From positions 1 through 52,574 of the forward strand of contig CAJLBJ010000013.1 of the NCBI GenBank assembly GCA_905204935.1: 52,574 bases of DNA, written 5' to 3'. A model generated the notes under the pieces. It worked only from the letters and a program-made list of their open reading frames with translations, had not been told where the DNA came from and made no database searches. Of this stretch, positions 44,997 through 52,574 are shown piece after piece. The stretch comes from an uncultured Lactobacillus sp. Its GTDB lineage: Bacteria > Bacillota > Bacilli > Lactobacillales > Lactobacillaceae. Each line of letters starts with the position of its first letter. The first letter of the stretch is position 1. Both the position numbers and the translations under genes were made by a program.

Positions 44997-45629
44997 TTAA
45001 ACGATTTTTGAACCGTGTAATTGGTTAACTCCAAGTTCTTGGGCAATTTGTTCACAGTTTTGAGCCGTAATCCCACCACCTGGTAGAATTGTGATACGCC
45101 CATCAGCATAGGCAATCAGTTCTTTGAGGTGAACTAAAGTATCTGTGATTGGCAAGCTAAGTGGTCCACCGTGAGTTAAAATGCGTTCAAAACCACGTTC
45201 AACGGCCCAATCAATTGCCTTTTTTTGTTCAGCAAAATCAAGTTCATCAAATGCCATGTGTAAAACTAGTTGCATGCCACCACTTGCAGCAATTAATTGA
45301 TCTAAGACTTCAATATCAAGCTTGTTGTCTTTAGTTAAAGCCCCAATTGAGATTCCATCAACGCCTAAAGCTTGTGCTTCAAAAATATCGGCTTCCATGA
45401 TTTTAACTTCGATATCATTATAAACATAATCACCACCACGAGGTCGAATTAAGGCGATTACAGGGATGTCTTTAGCATGAGCGTATAAGCAAGTTTCAGC
45501 CAAAACACCTTTGCTGACGGTGGTTCCGCCAACACCTAGATTGTCGCATAATTCAAGACGTTTAGCCCCGTTAGTAATTACTTTAGCGACATTAGTAAAA
45601 TTTTCTAAACAAGCTTCTTTTAATAACAT
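44997..45629 (-). CDS. cutC: CutC-family protein (copper homeostasis annotation)
   Basis: 210 residues, TIM barrel. MLLKEACLENFTNVAKVI, GAKRLELCDNLGVGGTT, VIALIRPRGGDYVYND and ILPGGGITAQNCEQI are conserved. The family is annotated in copper homeostasis, but its true enzymatic role is debated. AAGGAGAC precedes the ATG. Likely co-transcribed with the preceding lactonase gene (18-bp gap). Confidence 0.92.
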   Translation of the reverse strand: MLLKEACLENFTNVAKVITNGAKRLELCDNLGVGGTTVSKGVLAETCLYAHAKDIPVIALIRPRGGDYVYNDIEVKIMEADIFEAQALGVDGISIGALTKDNKLDIEVLDQLIAASGGMQLVLHMAFDELDFAEQKKAIDWAVERGFERILTHGGPLSLPITDTLVHLKELIAYADGRITILPGGGITAQNCEQIAQELGVNQLHGSKIV

Positions 45630-45647
45630 TTAAAGTCTCCTTTTGAA

Positions 45648-46676
45648 TTAAAGTTGATCAGTAAAGCAGACACATACGCCTTCAGGGACGACGATATCTT
45701 TTTGAAGGCAAGTTAATTTACCACTTTGCAAATCACGTGCAAATAAAGTTGCGTTATCAGTATTTTGGTTAGTTACAACAACAAATTTTTGACTTGGATC
45801 TAAATCAAAATCACGTGGGAAATCACCACAAACATCAGCATATTCAACGAATTCTACCAAATGATCTGCTTTAACAGCAAATACTGCTAGACTGTTGTGG
45901 CCACGGTTGGAAAGATATACGAATTTGCCATCGTTTGAGATGCGAATTGCAGCAGCTCCGTTATGTTGCGTCCAAGTTTCAGGAATAGTCTTGACGATCT
46001 GTAAAACTTCAAAGCTACCAGTTGCTTGATCGTATTTTAAGACCGCTAATTGGCTGCTTAATTCCCCAGCTAAGTAAGCGTATTGGCCATTAGGGGCAAA
46101 AATGATGTGGCGTGGCCCAAAACCAGCTTCCATTTTCAAAACGCTAACTTGACTTAATTTGCCTTGTGCGCTAACGTCATAAGTATAAACTTCATCACAG
46201 CCTAAATCAACAACTACCAAACGATTGTCAGGTGTCAAATCGGTGTAATGAACGTGTGCTGAGCCTTGTTCAGGGCGTGGACCGTTACCTTGGTGTGTGA
46301 CTGTATCGGTTAAAGCTAAACTTTGATCAGGTTTAATTTGATAAACATCAACTTGACCTTTATGGTAATTAGCAGTGTAGACTAATTGACGCGCTTCATC
46401 GATACCAACATAGCAAGGGTTAGCCCCAGGTTGTAAAACACTGTTGATATGTTTAAATCCTTCATTAGTAACACTATAAGCAGCGACACCACCTAAGTCA
46501 CTTTCTTTAGCAACCGTAATTAATTCATGATTGCTAAGTTTTAAGTAAGTTGGACTGTCAATTTCGATGACGTTTTTAGGGGTGCTGATAGTTTTTGTTT
46601 CAGTATCTAAAATAGCGTGATAGATACCTTGGCTAGTTTTTTTAGTATAAGTTCCAAATAAAATATCTTGTTGCAT
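45648..46676 (-). CDS. pgl: 6-phosphogluconolactonase-like seven-bladed propeller protein
   Basis: 342 residues from ATG 46676 (AAAGGAGAT 6 bases before). Repeated beta-propeller blades: ILFGTYTKKTSQGIYHAILD, QGNGPRPEQGSAHVHYTDLT, LGCDEVYTYDVS, AGFGPRHIIFAPNGQYAYLA, WTQHNGAAAIRISNDGKFVY. This is the lactonase (PF10282) family, as E. coli Pgl. Hydrolyses 6-phosphogluconolactone in the pentose pathway. Other lactone substrates are possible. Confidence 0.9.
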   Translation of the reverse strand: MQQDILFGTYTKKTSQGIYHAILDTETKTISTPKNVIEIDSPTYLKLSNHELITVAKESDLGGVAAYSVTNEGFKHINSVLQPGANPCYVGIDEARQLVYTANYHKGQVDVYQIKPDQSLALTDTVTHQGNGPRPEQGSAHVHYTDLTPDNRLVVVDLGCDEVYTYDVSAQGKLSQVSVLKMEAGFGPRHIIFAPNGQYAYLAGELSSQLAVLKYDQATGSFEVLQIVKTIPETWTQHNGAAAIRISNDGKFVYLSNRGHNSLAVFAVKADHLVEFVEYADVCGDFPRDFDLDPSQKFVVVTNQNTDNATLFARDLQSGKLTCLQKDIVVPEGVCVCFTDQL

Positions 46677-46823
46677 AAAGAAATCTCCTTTAATATTGAG
46701 TGTACAATCCAATTATAGCATGATAATTTCAAAGCGGTTTATTTTTTTAAAAAAGCTCGTTTGAAGTTTAGAATATGATAAAATAAAGATGATCAATTAG
46801 AAAAAATAATGAGGTTAACTACG

Positions 46824-47183
46824 ATGATGAAAACAAAAGTTTTAAATATTGGTGCTAAAGCCTTGGATGAAAAAGATGGTTTAATCATTTTATTTGGTAA
46901 ATCAGCTTCACCACGTTTGGCAGAAGTTTCGGTGATTCAAGAAGTTTTGGATGGTCAATTGCAAGCAGATAATTTGTCTGTCGGCAAAAAGATTTTAATT
47001 GATGAACAAAGCTATGAAATCAAATATGCTGGTGAGCTAGTCTTTTCTAATTTAGAAACGGTGGAACATACGGTCTTTGACTTTAATGAAGTACCAGAAA
47101 ATCCAAGAAGTAATGCTATTTACCTAGCGCCAAATGTTATGCCACAAGTTAAGGAAGGCTCAACCATTACTTTTGGGGCATAA
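46824..47183 (+). CDS. PTS glucitol/sorbitol IIA-like protein (orphan)
   Basis: 119 residues from ATG 46824, with GAGGT 9 bases before. Beta-rich; starts KTKVLNIGAKALDEKDGLII, has LFGKSASPRLAEVSVIQE and ends VMPQVKEGSTITFGA, matching GutA (PF03829). No IIB/IIC or sorbitol dehydrogenase gene lies nearby, so it may serve regulation or a distant transporter. Confidence 0.8.
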   Translation: MMKTKVLNIGAKALDEKDGLIILFGKSASPRLAEVSVIQEVLDGQLQADNLSVGKKILIDEQSYEIKYAGELVFSNLETVEHTVFDFNEVPENPRSNAIYLAPNVMPQVKEGSTITFGA

Positions 47184-47430
47184 AAATTAGTGTTAATTTA
47201 AGTTTGATAATTATTCTTTATGAAGTGAACTTTTGTTGTTTGAATAACTAAACAGCAAGAGTTTATTTGATTTGAAGTGATTTTTTAGTATCACTGAATT
47301 TATCAGAATATTAAAAAAATTGGGTATTTTTACAGTAGAAATAATAATTAAGAAGTAGTAAAATCAGAAAAATTAGGTTTAACTTATTATTATTTATAGA
47401 TTGCAATAGTATAAAAATGGCGGAGCACAT

Positions 47431-48339
47431 ATGACTAAAGTAATTGAAGTTAGTCAGCTCAAATTTAAATATAAAGATAGTCAAAGATTAATTTTAGATG
47501 ATCTTAATTTGAGTGTCGCAGAAAATGAAATTTTAGGACTCGTCGGGCCAAACGGTGCGGGAAAATCAACATTTATCAGCATTTTAGAAGGTTTGCAGAC
47601 CAATTATACAGGGCAAGGTTTTACTTTTTGGGATTGATTTGAAAAAAGATGCTAAGTCAGCGCAAAAACAAATTGGGACCTTGTTTCAAGATAGCGGTTA
47701 CTTTGACAATCTGACGGTTAAAGAAGCGCTTAGTATGTTTGCTCAAATGTACCAAAAGGCGCTCTCACCTAAAGAAGCCCTAGCATACATGGATGCAAGT
47801 GAACTATTAGATCAAAAAGTAAAAAACTTATCTGGTGGACAAAAGCAAAAATTTGGGATTGCACTTAGTTTGATTAATCAGCCTAAGTTATTATTCTTAG
47901 ATGAACCAACGACAGGACTTGATCCAGATGCACGCTTGCAACTGTGGAAAACCATTAAAAAGTTGCAAGGAAAGACGACGATTGTGATTTGCTCACATTA
48001 TTTAGATGAAGTTGTTTATTTATGTGATCGGGTGTGCTTTATTTATCAAGGAAATGTCTATGCAACCGATACGCCAGAAGGCTTAATTAAAAAGAGTCAA
48101 GCGCAAACGAAAATTGAATTTGAATGCTTAGATCCAGCTACGCTCATTGAAAAAAGTAATGGCTTGCTTAAAAAAGCTGACTTACAGCCAAATTCTATGG
48201 GAAGATATGTGCTTTTAACGAAATCTTAGCTCTCTTATATGAATTAAAAACAAGCGTGAGTGCGATTGATGTTAAACGCCCAACGCTTGATGATGCTTAT
48301 TATAAAATCATAGGAAAAAGTATGGAGGGACTTAGATAA
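47431..48339 (+). pseudogene. ABC transporter ATP-binding protein, frameshifted
   Basis: The start has Walker A GLVGPNGAGKSTFISILEG, then TAG/TGA after GFTFWD (about 47635). The frame shifts near 47615-47630 to LFGIDLKKDAKSAQ and continues with signature LSGGQKQKFGIALSLINQPK, Walker B LLFLDEPTTGLDPDA and H-loop CSHY. A second shift near 48215-48230 gives NEILALLYELKTSVSAIDVK to TAA at 48337. Two lesions make it a pseudogene. Confidence 0.9.
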
Positions 48340-49036
48340 TGAAAAAATATTTGACAGTTATTGGGTTATTATTGCGTAACGAAATTCGTAATTGTGAAGC
48401 GATGCTTTTTTCATTGTTATTACCAGTCATAATTTTAGTTTTGATTGGCCACAAGTTCAATATGTGTATGCCGGCGTAGTTTGTATCGCCTTTGGCTCGA
48501 TTGCTTTGATTGGAGTAGCTTCATAAATAACTAATTTACGTGAAAACGGGATTTTAAAGCGGGTTAAGTTAACCGAATTTGCATTAAATAAATTTATTTT
48601 ATTTTATATATTTATCTTGATCAAATTATTTTTATGATAGGGTAGTTAGTCGTGATTACTTTGATTGCGAAGTTTTTATATAACCTTAAGTTTAAAATCG
48701 ATCAACAATTTGTAGCCGGCTTAGCTTTACAAGTTTTCTTAGCGATGTTGGCATTTATTTCAATCGGTATTTTAATCGCTAATTTTGCCAAGAATACACG
48801 GGTGGTATCAACAATTGGTAATACCTTGTTTCCAGCTAATAGTTGGCCTAAAGAAGTTAAGCAAGTTGTTAAGTATTTCTCAATGAACAATCTTTGGGAT
48901 GCATTGCGCTAAACGGTAATCTATAATACGCAAAATATGCATCATTGTATTTTTCAAACGACCTGTTTAGTTACCTGTTTGTTAGTCATTGGGGCTTAGG
49001 ACAATATTTATTGAACAAAAAAGTTGTAACAAATTA
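48339..49036 (+). pseudogene. ABC-2 type exporter permease, broken
   Basis: The start ATG overlaps the stop of the ATPase (TAATG). MKKYLTVIGLLLRNEIRNCE is a normal ABC-2 permease start, then several shifts and stops. Recognisable pieces: YVYAGVVCIAFGSIALIGVA, ITNLRENGILKRVKLTEFAL, LAMLAFISIGILIANFAKNT and QYLLNKKVV. Typical multidrug/bacteriocin-type exporter. Not functional. Confidence 0.85.
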
Positions 49037-49046
49037 AGCTGATAAT

Positions 49047-49083
49047 AAAAAGGATGTCTCCTAGTTAGGAAACATCCTTTTTA
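49047..49083. terminator. Terminator of guaC / ABC remnant
   Basis: AAAAGGATGTCTCC-TAGTTA-GGAAACATCCTTTT, T-rich at both ends. Confidence 0.88.
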
Positions 49084-49099
49084 TTTTGAAAGTTAACTT

Positions 49100-50077
49100 T
49101 TAGTGAGCGTCACCGTTAAAAATTGAATTTTTAACAATTACATAATCGACTTTGCGTAAAGCTTCTAATTCACGTCCACCAGCATAAGAGATAGAGGATT
49201 GTAAATCTTCTTGCATTTCACGTAAAGTATCGGCAATGTGACCACGATAAGGAATCAAAAGTTTCTTACCTTCAACGTTTTTGTATTCACCTTTTTGATA
49301 TTGAGAAGCTGAACCAAAATAGGTCTTATATTTTTTGCCATCTTCTTCGATAATTTCACCTGGCGTTTCATCATGACCAGCAAATAAAGAACCAATCATA
49401 ACCATTGATGCACCGAAGCGGACAGATTTAGCGATGTCACCATTAAAGCGAATCCCTCCGTCAGCAACGATTGGTTTGCTTGCAGCTTTGGCACATAAAC
49501 GTAAAGCGGCTAATTGCCAACCACCGGTTCCAAAACCAGTCTTTAACTTGGTGATGCAAGCCTTCCCTGGTCCGATACCAACCTTAGTTGCATCAGCACC
49601 GGCATTTTCTAATTCACGCACACCTTCAGGGGTACCAACATTACCAGCGATTACAAAGGCGCCAGGAAGATGTTTTTTAATGTATTGGATCATTTCAATT
49701 ACAGTATTAGCATGGCCGTGAGCAATATCAATTGTGATATATTCAGGCACAAGATTTTCTTTGGCTAAATCATCAATCAATTGGAATTCTTCTTCTTTAA
49801 CCCCAACAGAAATTGAAGCGAAAAGGCCCAAAGAATGCATCTTTTTGACAAATGGAATACGATCATCTTTATCAAAACGATGCATGATGTAAAAGTAGCC
49901 GTTTTGTGCTAACCAAATAGAAAGCTTTTCGTCAATAATTGTTTGCATATTTGCAGGAACGACAGGAATCTTGAATGTCATTGGACCAAATTGTACACGT
50001 GTGTCGACTTCGGAGCGACTCTTGACGATACATTTATTTGGAACGAGTTGGATGTCTTCATAATCAAAAACTGGCAT
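49100..50077 (-). CDS. guaC: GMP reductase
   Basis: 325 residues. IMPDH/GMPR fold: [20 protein letters not shown] start, with [20 protein letters not shown], the catalytic loop [19 protein letters not shown] (Cys just before ITK) and [19 protein letters not shown]. The C-terminal [20 protein letters not shown] fits GuaC2. No CBS domain, so it is GMP reductase rather than IMPDH. Converts GMP to IMP. PurBox-like sites lie upstream. Confidence 0.96.
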   Translation of the reverse strand: MPVFDYEDIQLVPNKCIVKSRSEVDTRVQFGPMTFKIPVVPANMQTIIDEKLSIWLAQNGYFYIMHRFDKDDRIPFVKKMHSLGLFASISVGVKEEEFQLIDDLAKENLVPEYITIDIAHGHANTVIEMIQYIKKHLPGAFVIAGNVGTPEGVRELENAGADATKVGIGPGKACITKLKTGFGTGGWQLAALRLCAKAASKPIVADGGIRFNGDIAKSVRFGASMVMIGSLFAGHDETPGEIIEEDGKKYKTYFGSASQYQKGEYKNVEGKKLLIPYRGHIADTLREMQEDLQSSISYAGGRELEALRKVDYVIVKNSIFNGDAH

Positions 50078-50114
50078 ATATAAATCCTCGCAATCTTTTT
50101 TTGAACGGATAGTT

Positions 50115-50210
50115 AAAAACGAACATTGTTTTTGTTTGAGAAAGATAAAATCACAAACACATATATGATACAGTTAAATTTCAAAAAGGTCAATCAAAAA
50201 TCCGAAAAAT
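50115..50210. promoter_or_regulatory. Two PurBox-like sites in the guaC/ybaK gap
   Basis: AAAAACGAACATT (50115-50127) and AAATCCGAAAAAT (50198-50210) resemble the LAB PurBox AWWWCCGAACWWT at all but one position each. The sites lie about 40 and 120 bp before the guaC start (divergent). PurR control of purine interconversion is plausible. Confidence 0.45.
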
Positions 50211-50290
50211 AACACGAAAAAGGGATTTTTTTAAATACTCAGAAACTTTGGTGTATAATAGACAAGGATTTTGGTGATGGAGGAGTAATG

Positions 50291-50803
50291 ATGGCTAAGA
50301 AAAAAGAAAAGCAAATCAAAAAAACGAATGATGAACGGATTTTAGACCAACATAATATTACTTATCAAGAAATGAGTTTTAATTGGTTAACACAAGGCAA
50401 AGATGCGTTAGCTGAAGCAAAAAGTTTAGGTGTGGAACCTAAAAGTATTTTAAAAACAATTGTTTTAAATGCTAATAATGATCCTAAAGACTATGTAGTA
50501 GTGTGTTTGCCATTAGAATATGAAATTGATTTGAAACTAGTTGCTAAAGAGTTAAATAAAAAACAGGTTCACTTAGCGGATAATAAAAATTTAATCAATA
50601 TTACAGGCTATATTCATGGTGAAAATACTCCAATTGGTATCAACATTCGCAAGGGCTTTCCAATTTATTTTGATGAACGTATCAAAGAATTTGAACAAAT
50701 CTCAGTCTCGGCTGGCAAAATTGGCCGTTCTGTACGTGTAAAACAAAGTGAATTAGTTAACCTTGTTAAAGGCAAATACATTAAGGTTCAAAAAAATGCT
50801 TAG
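50291..50803 (+). CDS. ybaK: YbaK/EbsC-type aminoacyl-tRNA deacylase
   Basis: 170 residues from the ATG at 50291; an ATG 3 bases earlier is also possible, GGAGGAG lies before both. Conserved region SILKTIVLNANNDPKDYVVV, CLPLEYEIDLKLVAKELNKK and GKIGRSVRVKQSELVNLVK near the end. Hydrolyses Cys-tRNA(Pro) made in error by ProRS, so a proofreading factor. TATAAT at 50254-50259. The rlmA gene follows after 11 bp. Confidence 0.9.
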   Translation: MAKKKEKQIKKTNDERILDQHNITYQEMSFNWLTQGKDALAEAKSLGVEPKSILKTIVLNANNDPKDYVVVCLPLEYEIDLKLVAKELNKKQVHLADNKNLINITGYIHGENTPIGINIRKGFPIYFDERIKEFEQISVSAGKIGRSVRVKQSELVNLVKGKYIKVQKNA

Positions 50804-50814
50804 GGGGATAAAAA

Positions 50815-51660
50815 ATGAAGAAAAGTGAACGTGCCACCTTATTTTTAAGACAAAATCACGGCTTGTTGCGCTGTCCTGTTTGTCAAGAAGACTTAGCAAT
50901 CACGGTAACTAACAGCGTCAAATGCTGCAATAATCATCATTTTGACCTCTCGAAAAAAGGGACATTGTATTTAGTATTACATGGAGTCAAGAGTGATTAC
51001 GATGATTTGGCGTTATGGCAAGCTAGACGTGCGATGATGCAAGCCGGCTTGTTTGCACCAATCATAACTGAAATTAGCGCTCAGTTACCTAAAAAAGCGG
51101 CTAAAATCTTAGATATCGGTTGTGGTGAAGGTTATGCTTTGACAGCTTTAGAGCAACAACGCACGTATCAAGACGTACTAGTTGGCTTTGATCTTTCTAA
51201 AACGGCGATTAATCTGGCAACTCAACAAGCAACTAACGCCTTTTTTTGTAACGCAGATTTAGCAGCGTTACCGTTTCAAGATGCCAGTTTTGATTGCTTA
51301 ATTGAACTTTTTTCGCCGTCTGCTTATCAGGAATTTAAACGAGTGTTAAAGCCACAAGGCCGCTTATTAAAAGTAGTCCCTAACGAAAATTATTTGTTAG
51401 AGTTACGCCAAGCCTTGTATTTTGGCGATGAACAAAAGCAAACATATAGTAATAAACGAGTAGTGGAATTGTTTTATAAGCACTATCCACATGCTAAATG
51501 CAAGCGGATCTGCTATCGGTTTGCTTTAACGCCAGATACGTTGGCCAATTTACTTAAGATGACGCCTTTGCAATGGGGCGCTAGCCAAGAAAATAAAATG
51601 CAGCTTTTAGAAAAGGGTTTAAAAGAAGTAACAGTCGATGTTAGTTTGTTGATTGGCTAA
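50815..51660 (+). CDS. rlmA: 23S rRNA (guanine-N1)-methyltransferase
   Basis: 281 residues. Zn finger C20-PV-C23 with C37/C38 and H41/H42 (CPVCQEDLAI, KCCNNHHFDL). The SAM site ILDIGCGEGYALT lies near 98-110 and SFDCLIELFSP follows. RlmA family methylates G745 (Gram-negative) or G748 (Gram-positive, TlrB). Here the Gram-positive type is likely. GGGGGA precedes ATG. Confidence 0.92.
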   Translation: MKKSERATLFLRQNHGLLRCPVCQEDLAITVTNSVKCCNNHHFDLSKKGTLYLVLHGVKSDYDDLALWQARRAMMQAGLFAPIITEISAQLPKKAAKILDIGCGEGYALTALEQQRTYQDVLVGFDLSKTAINLATQQATNAFFCNADLAALPFQDASFDCLIELFSPSAYQEFKRVLKPQGRLLKVVPNENYLLELRQALYFGDEQKQTYSNKRVVELFYKHYPHAKCKRICYRFALTPDTLANLLKMTPLQWGASQENKMQLLEKGLKEVTVDVSLLIG

Positions 51661-51806
51661 GTTTGTGAAAATCAGTAATAAAAGATATACATTTTTTTAA
51701 AAGGAAAATAGCGATACTATGGTCTTTAAAGAATTACTATAAATGCATAAAGACGATAAAAATGAATTTTTTGTGAAAAAAGCTTGATAATTTGGTAGGC
51801 AAGTGA

Positions 51807-51926
51807 TAGTATAATCCATAAGAAATCGGTTGTTAGTAATTACCGTCAACGCGTTAGTTGCTAATGATTGTACTTCACTTAACGTAACTGTTCGCCGTGC
51901 CCACACCGAATGGTTACGCTTTTTTT
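51807..51926 (+). promoter_or_regulatory. Structured leader with terminator hairpin before trmL
   Basis: Promoter: TTGATA (51784-51789), 17 bp, TAGTAT/TATAAT (51807-51815). The transcript folds to CGGT...ACCG (51827-51845), then TTAG-TTG-CTAA (about 51854-51864), then CGTAAC-TG-TTCG...CGAA-TG-GTTACG (51883-51918) followed by seven T. The last hairpin is a terminator in front of trmL, so an attenuator or a short RNA is implied. No known riboswitch recognised. Confidence 0.6.
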
Positions 51927-51962
51927 ATGCTTTAATAATTGCATGTCGAAAGGATGATTTTG

Positions 51963-52475
51963 GTGGCAAACCATATTGTTTTATTTGAACCATTAATGCC
52001 GGCTAATACCGGAAATATTGCTCGAACTTGTGCTGGAACCAATACACATTTGCATTTGATTGAACCTTTAGGCTTTTCAACTGATGACAAGTATTTAAAA
52101 CGTGCTGGTTTAGATTATTGGGATAAAGTTGAAATCACGTATCATCCTAATTTACCAGCTTTCTTAGAAAGTATGCCAGCTCAGGCAAATTTATATATTG
52201 TTTCAAAATTTGCTCCACGTGCATATACTCAAGCCGATTATACGGATCAAACTAAAGAACACTATTTCTTGTTTGGTAAAGAGACCACGGGCTTACCAGA
52301 AAACTTCATGCGTCAATATAGTCAAAATTGTATTCGTATTCCCCAAAACGATGAGCATATTCGCTCGTTAAACCTATCAAATACGGCTGCCATTGTCATC
52401 TACGAGGCTTTAAGACAACAAGCCTTTAATGGCTTAGAACTGACGCATACCTACGAAAATGATAAATTGAAGTAA
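51963..52475 (+). CDS. trmL: tRNA (cytidine(34)-2'-O)-methyltransferase
   Basis: 170 residues from GTG 51963 (GAAAGGA 8 bases before). SPOUT fold: [54 protein letters not shown] and [20 protein letters not shown]. Ribose-methylates the wobble base of tRNA-Leu isoacceptors. Both a structured leader and a terminator precede it. Start choice follows the family N-terminus MANHIVLF. Confidence 0.93.
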   Translation: MANHIVLFEPLMPANTGNIARTCAGTNTHLHLIEPLGFSTDDKYLKRAGLDYWDKVEITYHPNLPAFLESMPAQANLYIVSKFAPRAYTQADYTDQTKEHYFLFGKETTGLPENFMRQYSQNCIRIPQNDEHIRSLNLSNTAAIVIYEALRQQAFNGLELTHTYENDKLK

Positions 52476-52523
52476 AAAAAGACTTTCTTTAGCGTTTGGT
52501 TAAAGAAAAATGTGGCACGATGA

Positions 52524-52573
52524 AGTGCCTTACAATTGTTAGACAAAGTCTAGCGATTGTGAGGTGCTTTTTT
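52524..52573 (+). terminator. Terminator after trmL
   Basis: AGTGCCTTACAAT pairs with ATTGTGAGGTGCT (three wobbles) followed by TTTTT. A second hairpin with TTCTTTA/TAAAGAA lies at about 52492-52508. Confidence 0.8.
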
Positions 52574-52574
52574 C

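Noticed and set aside
50078..50290. Purine riboswitch before guaC
   Set aside because: No three-way junction or conserved loop pairs found; only PurBox-like sites.
51820..51926. T-box leader before trmL
   Set aside because: The conserved T-box sequence and the stem I motifs are absent; kept only as an unassigned structured leader.

Overview
The window is a low-G+C Gram-positive chromosome segment from a lactic acid bacterium. The evidence is the tRNA cluster, strong AGGAGG-type ribosome binding sites, and Lactobacillales-type genes: Spx, MecA, CoiA, PepF, class II GalT, ATP-type PckA and NrdDG. The combination fits Lactobacillaceae, perhaps Ligilactobacillus or a relative. The genus is an inference; nothing here proves it.

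Layout. (1) 1-516: the end of a tRNA operon (Tyr partial, Trp, His, Gln, Cys, Leu-CAA). (2) 504-19971: a defective siphovirus prophage integrated at the 3' end of tRNA-Leu and bounded by a 15-bp direct repeat (attL/attR). A deletion removed most of the integrase, the whole lysogeny and replication region and the front of the portal gene. What remains is a portal tail, a MuF-like minor head protein with a C-terminal toxin-like domain and a small acidic neighbour (candidate immunity protein), a cargo gene, terminase, scaffold, capsid, connectors, tail (with a -1 frameshift site and a group I intron inside the tape-measure gene), a mosaic receptor-binding protein, holin and a signal-peptide GH25/LysM endolysin. 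(3) 20114-22789: a decayed ferrous-iron uptake operon (feoA, feoB and a FeoB-associated gene, all frameshifted). (4) 22858-30923: LysR regulator with YeiH exporter, nitroreductase, pckA, a YwlG-like protein, and the anaerobic ribonucleotide reductase nrdDG behind NrdR-type boxes. (5) 31369-40641: the conserved Firmicutes block spx, mecA, coiA, pepF, spxH, relQ, nadK, rluD-like, mgtE, which couples proteolysis control, competence, alarmone and NADP synthesis, and ends in a Mg2+ transporter. (6) 40977-44831: galR divergent from galKT. (7) 44997-52475: cutC, a lactonase, an orphan sorbitol-type PTS IIA, a decayed ABC exporter, guaC, ybaK/ebsC, rlmA and trmL, the last behind a structured leader.

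How it fits together. The chromosomal genes suit a fermentative anaerobe that makes DNA precursors anaerobically, uses galactose by the Leloir route (galE and galM are not in this window) and has lost Feo iron uptake. The prophage cannot excise by itself because its integrase is truncated, but its late structural and lysis genes look largely intact. The most noteworthy elements are the toxin-tailed head protein with its downstream partner, the tape-measure group I intron, the displaced portal/MuF block upstream of terminase, and the structured leader before trmL.
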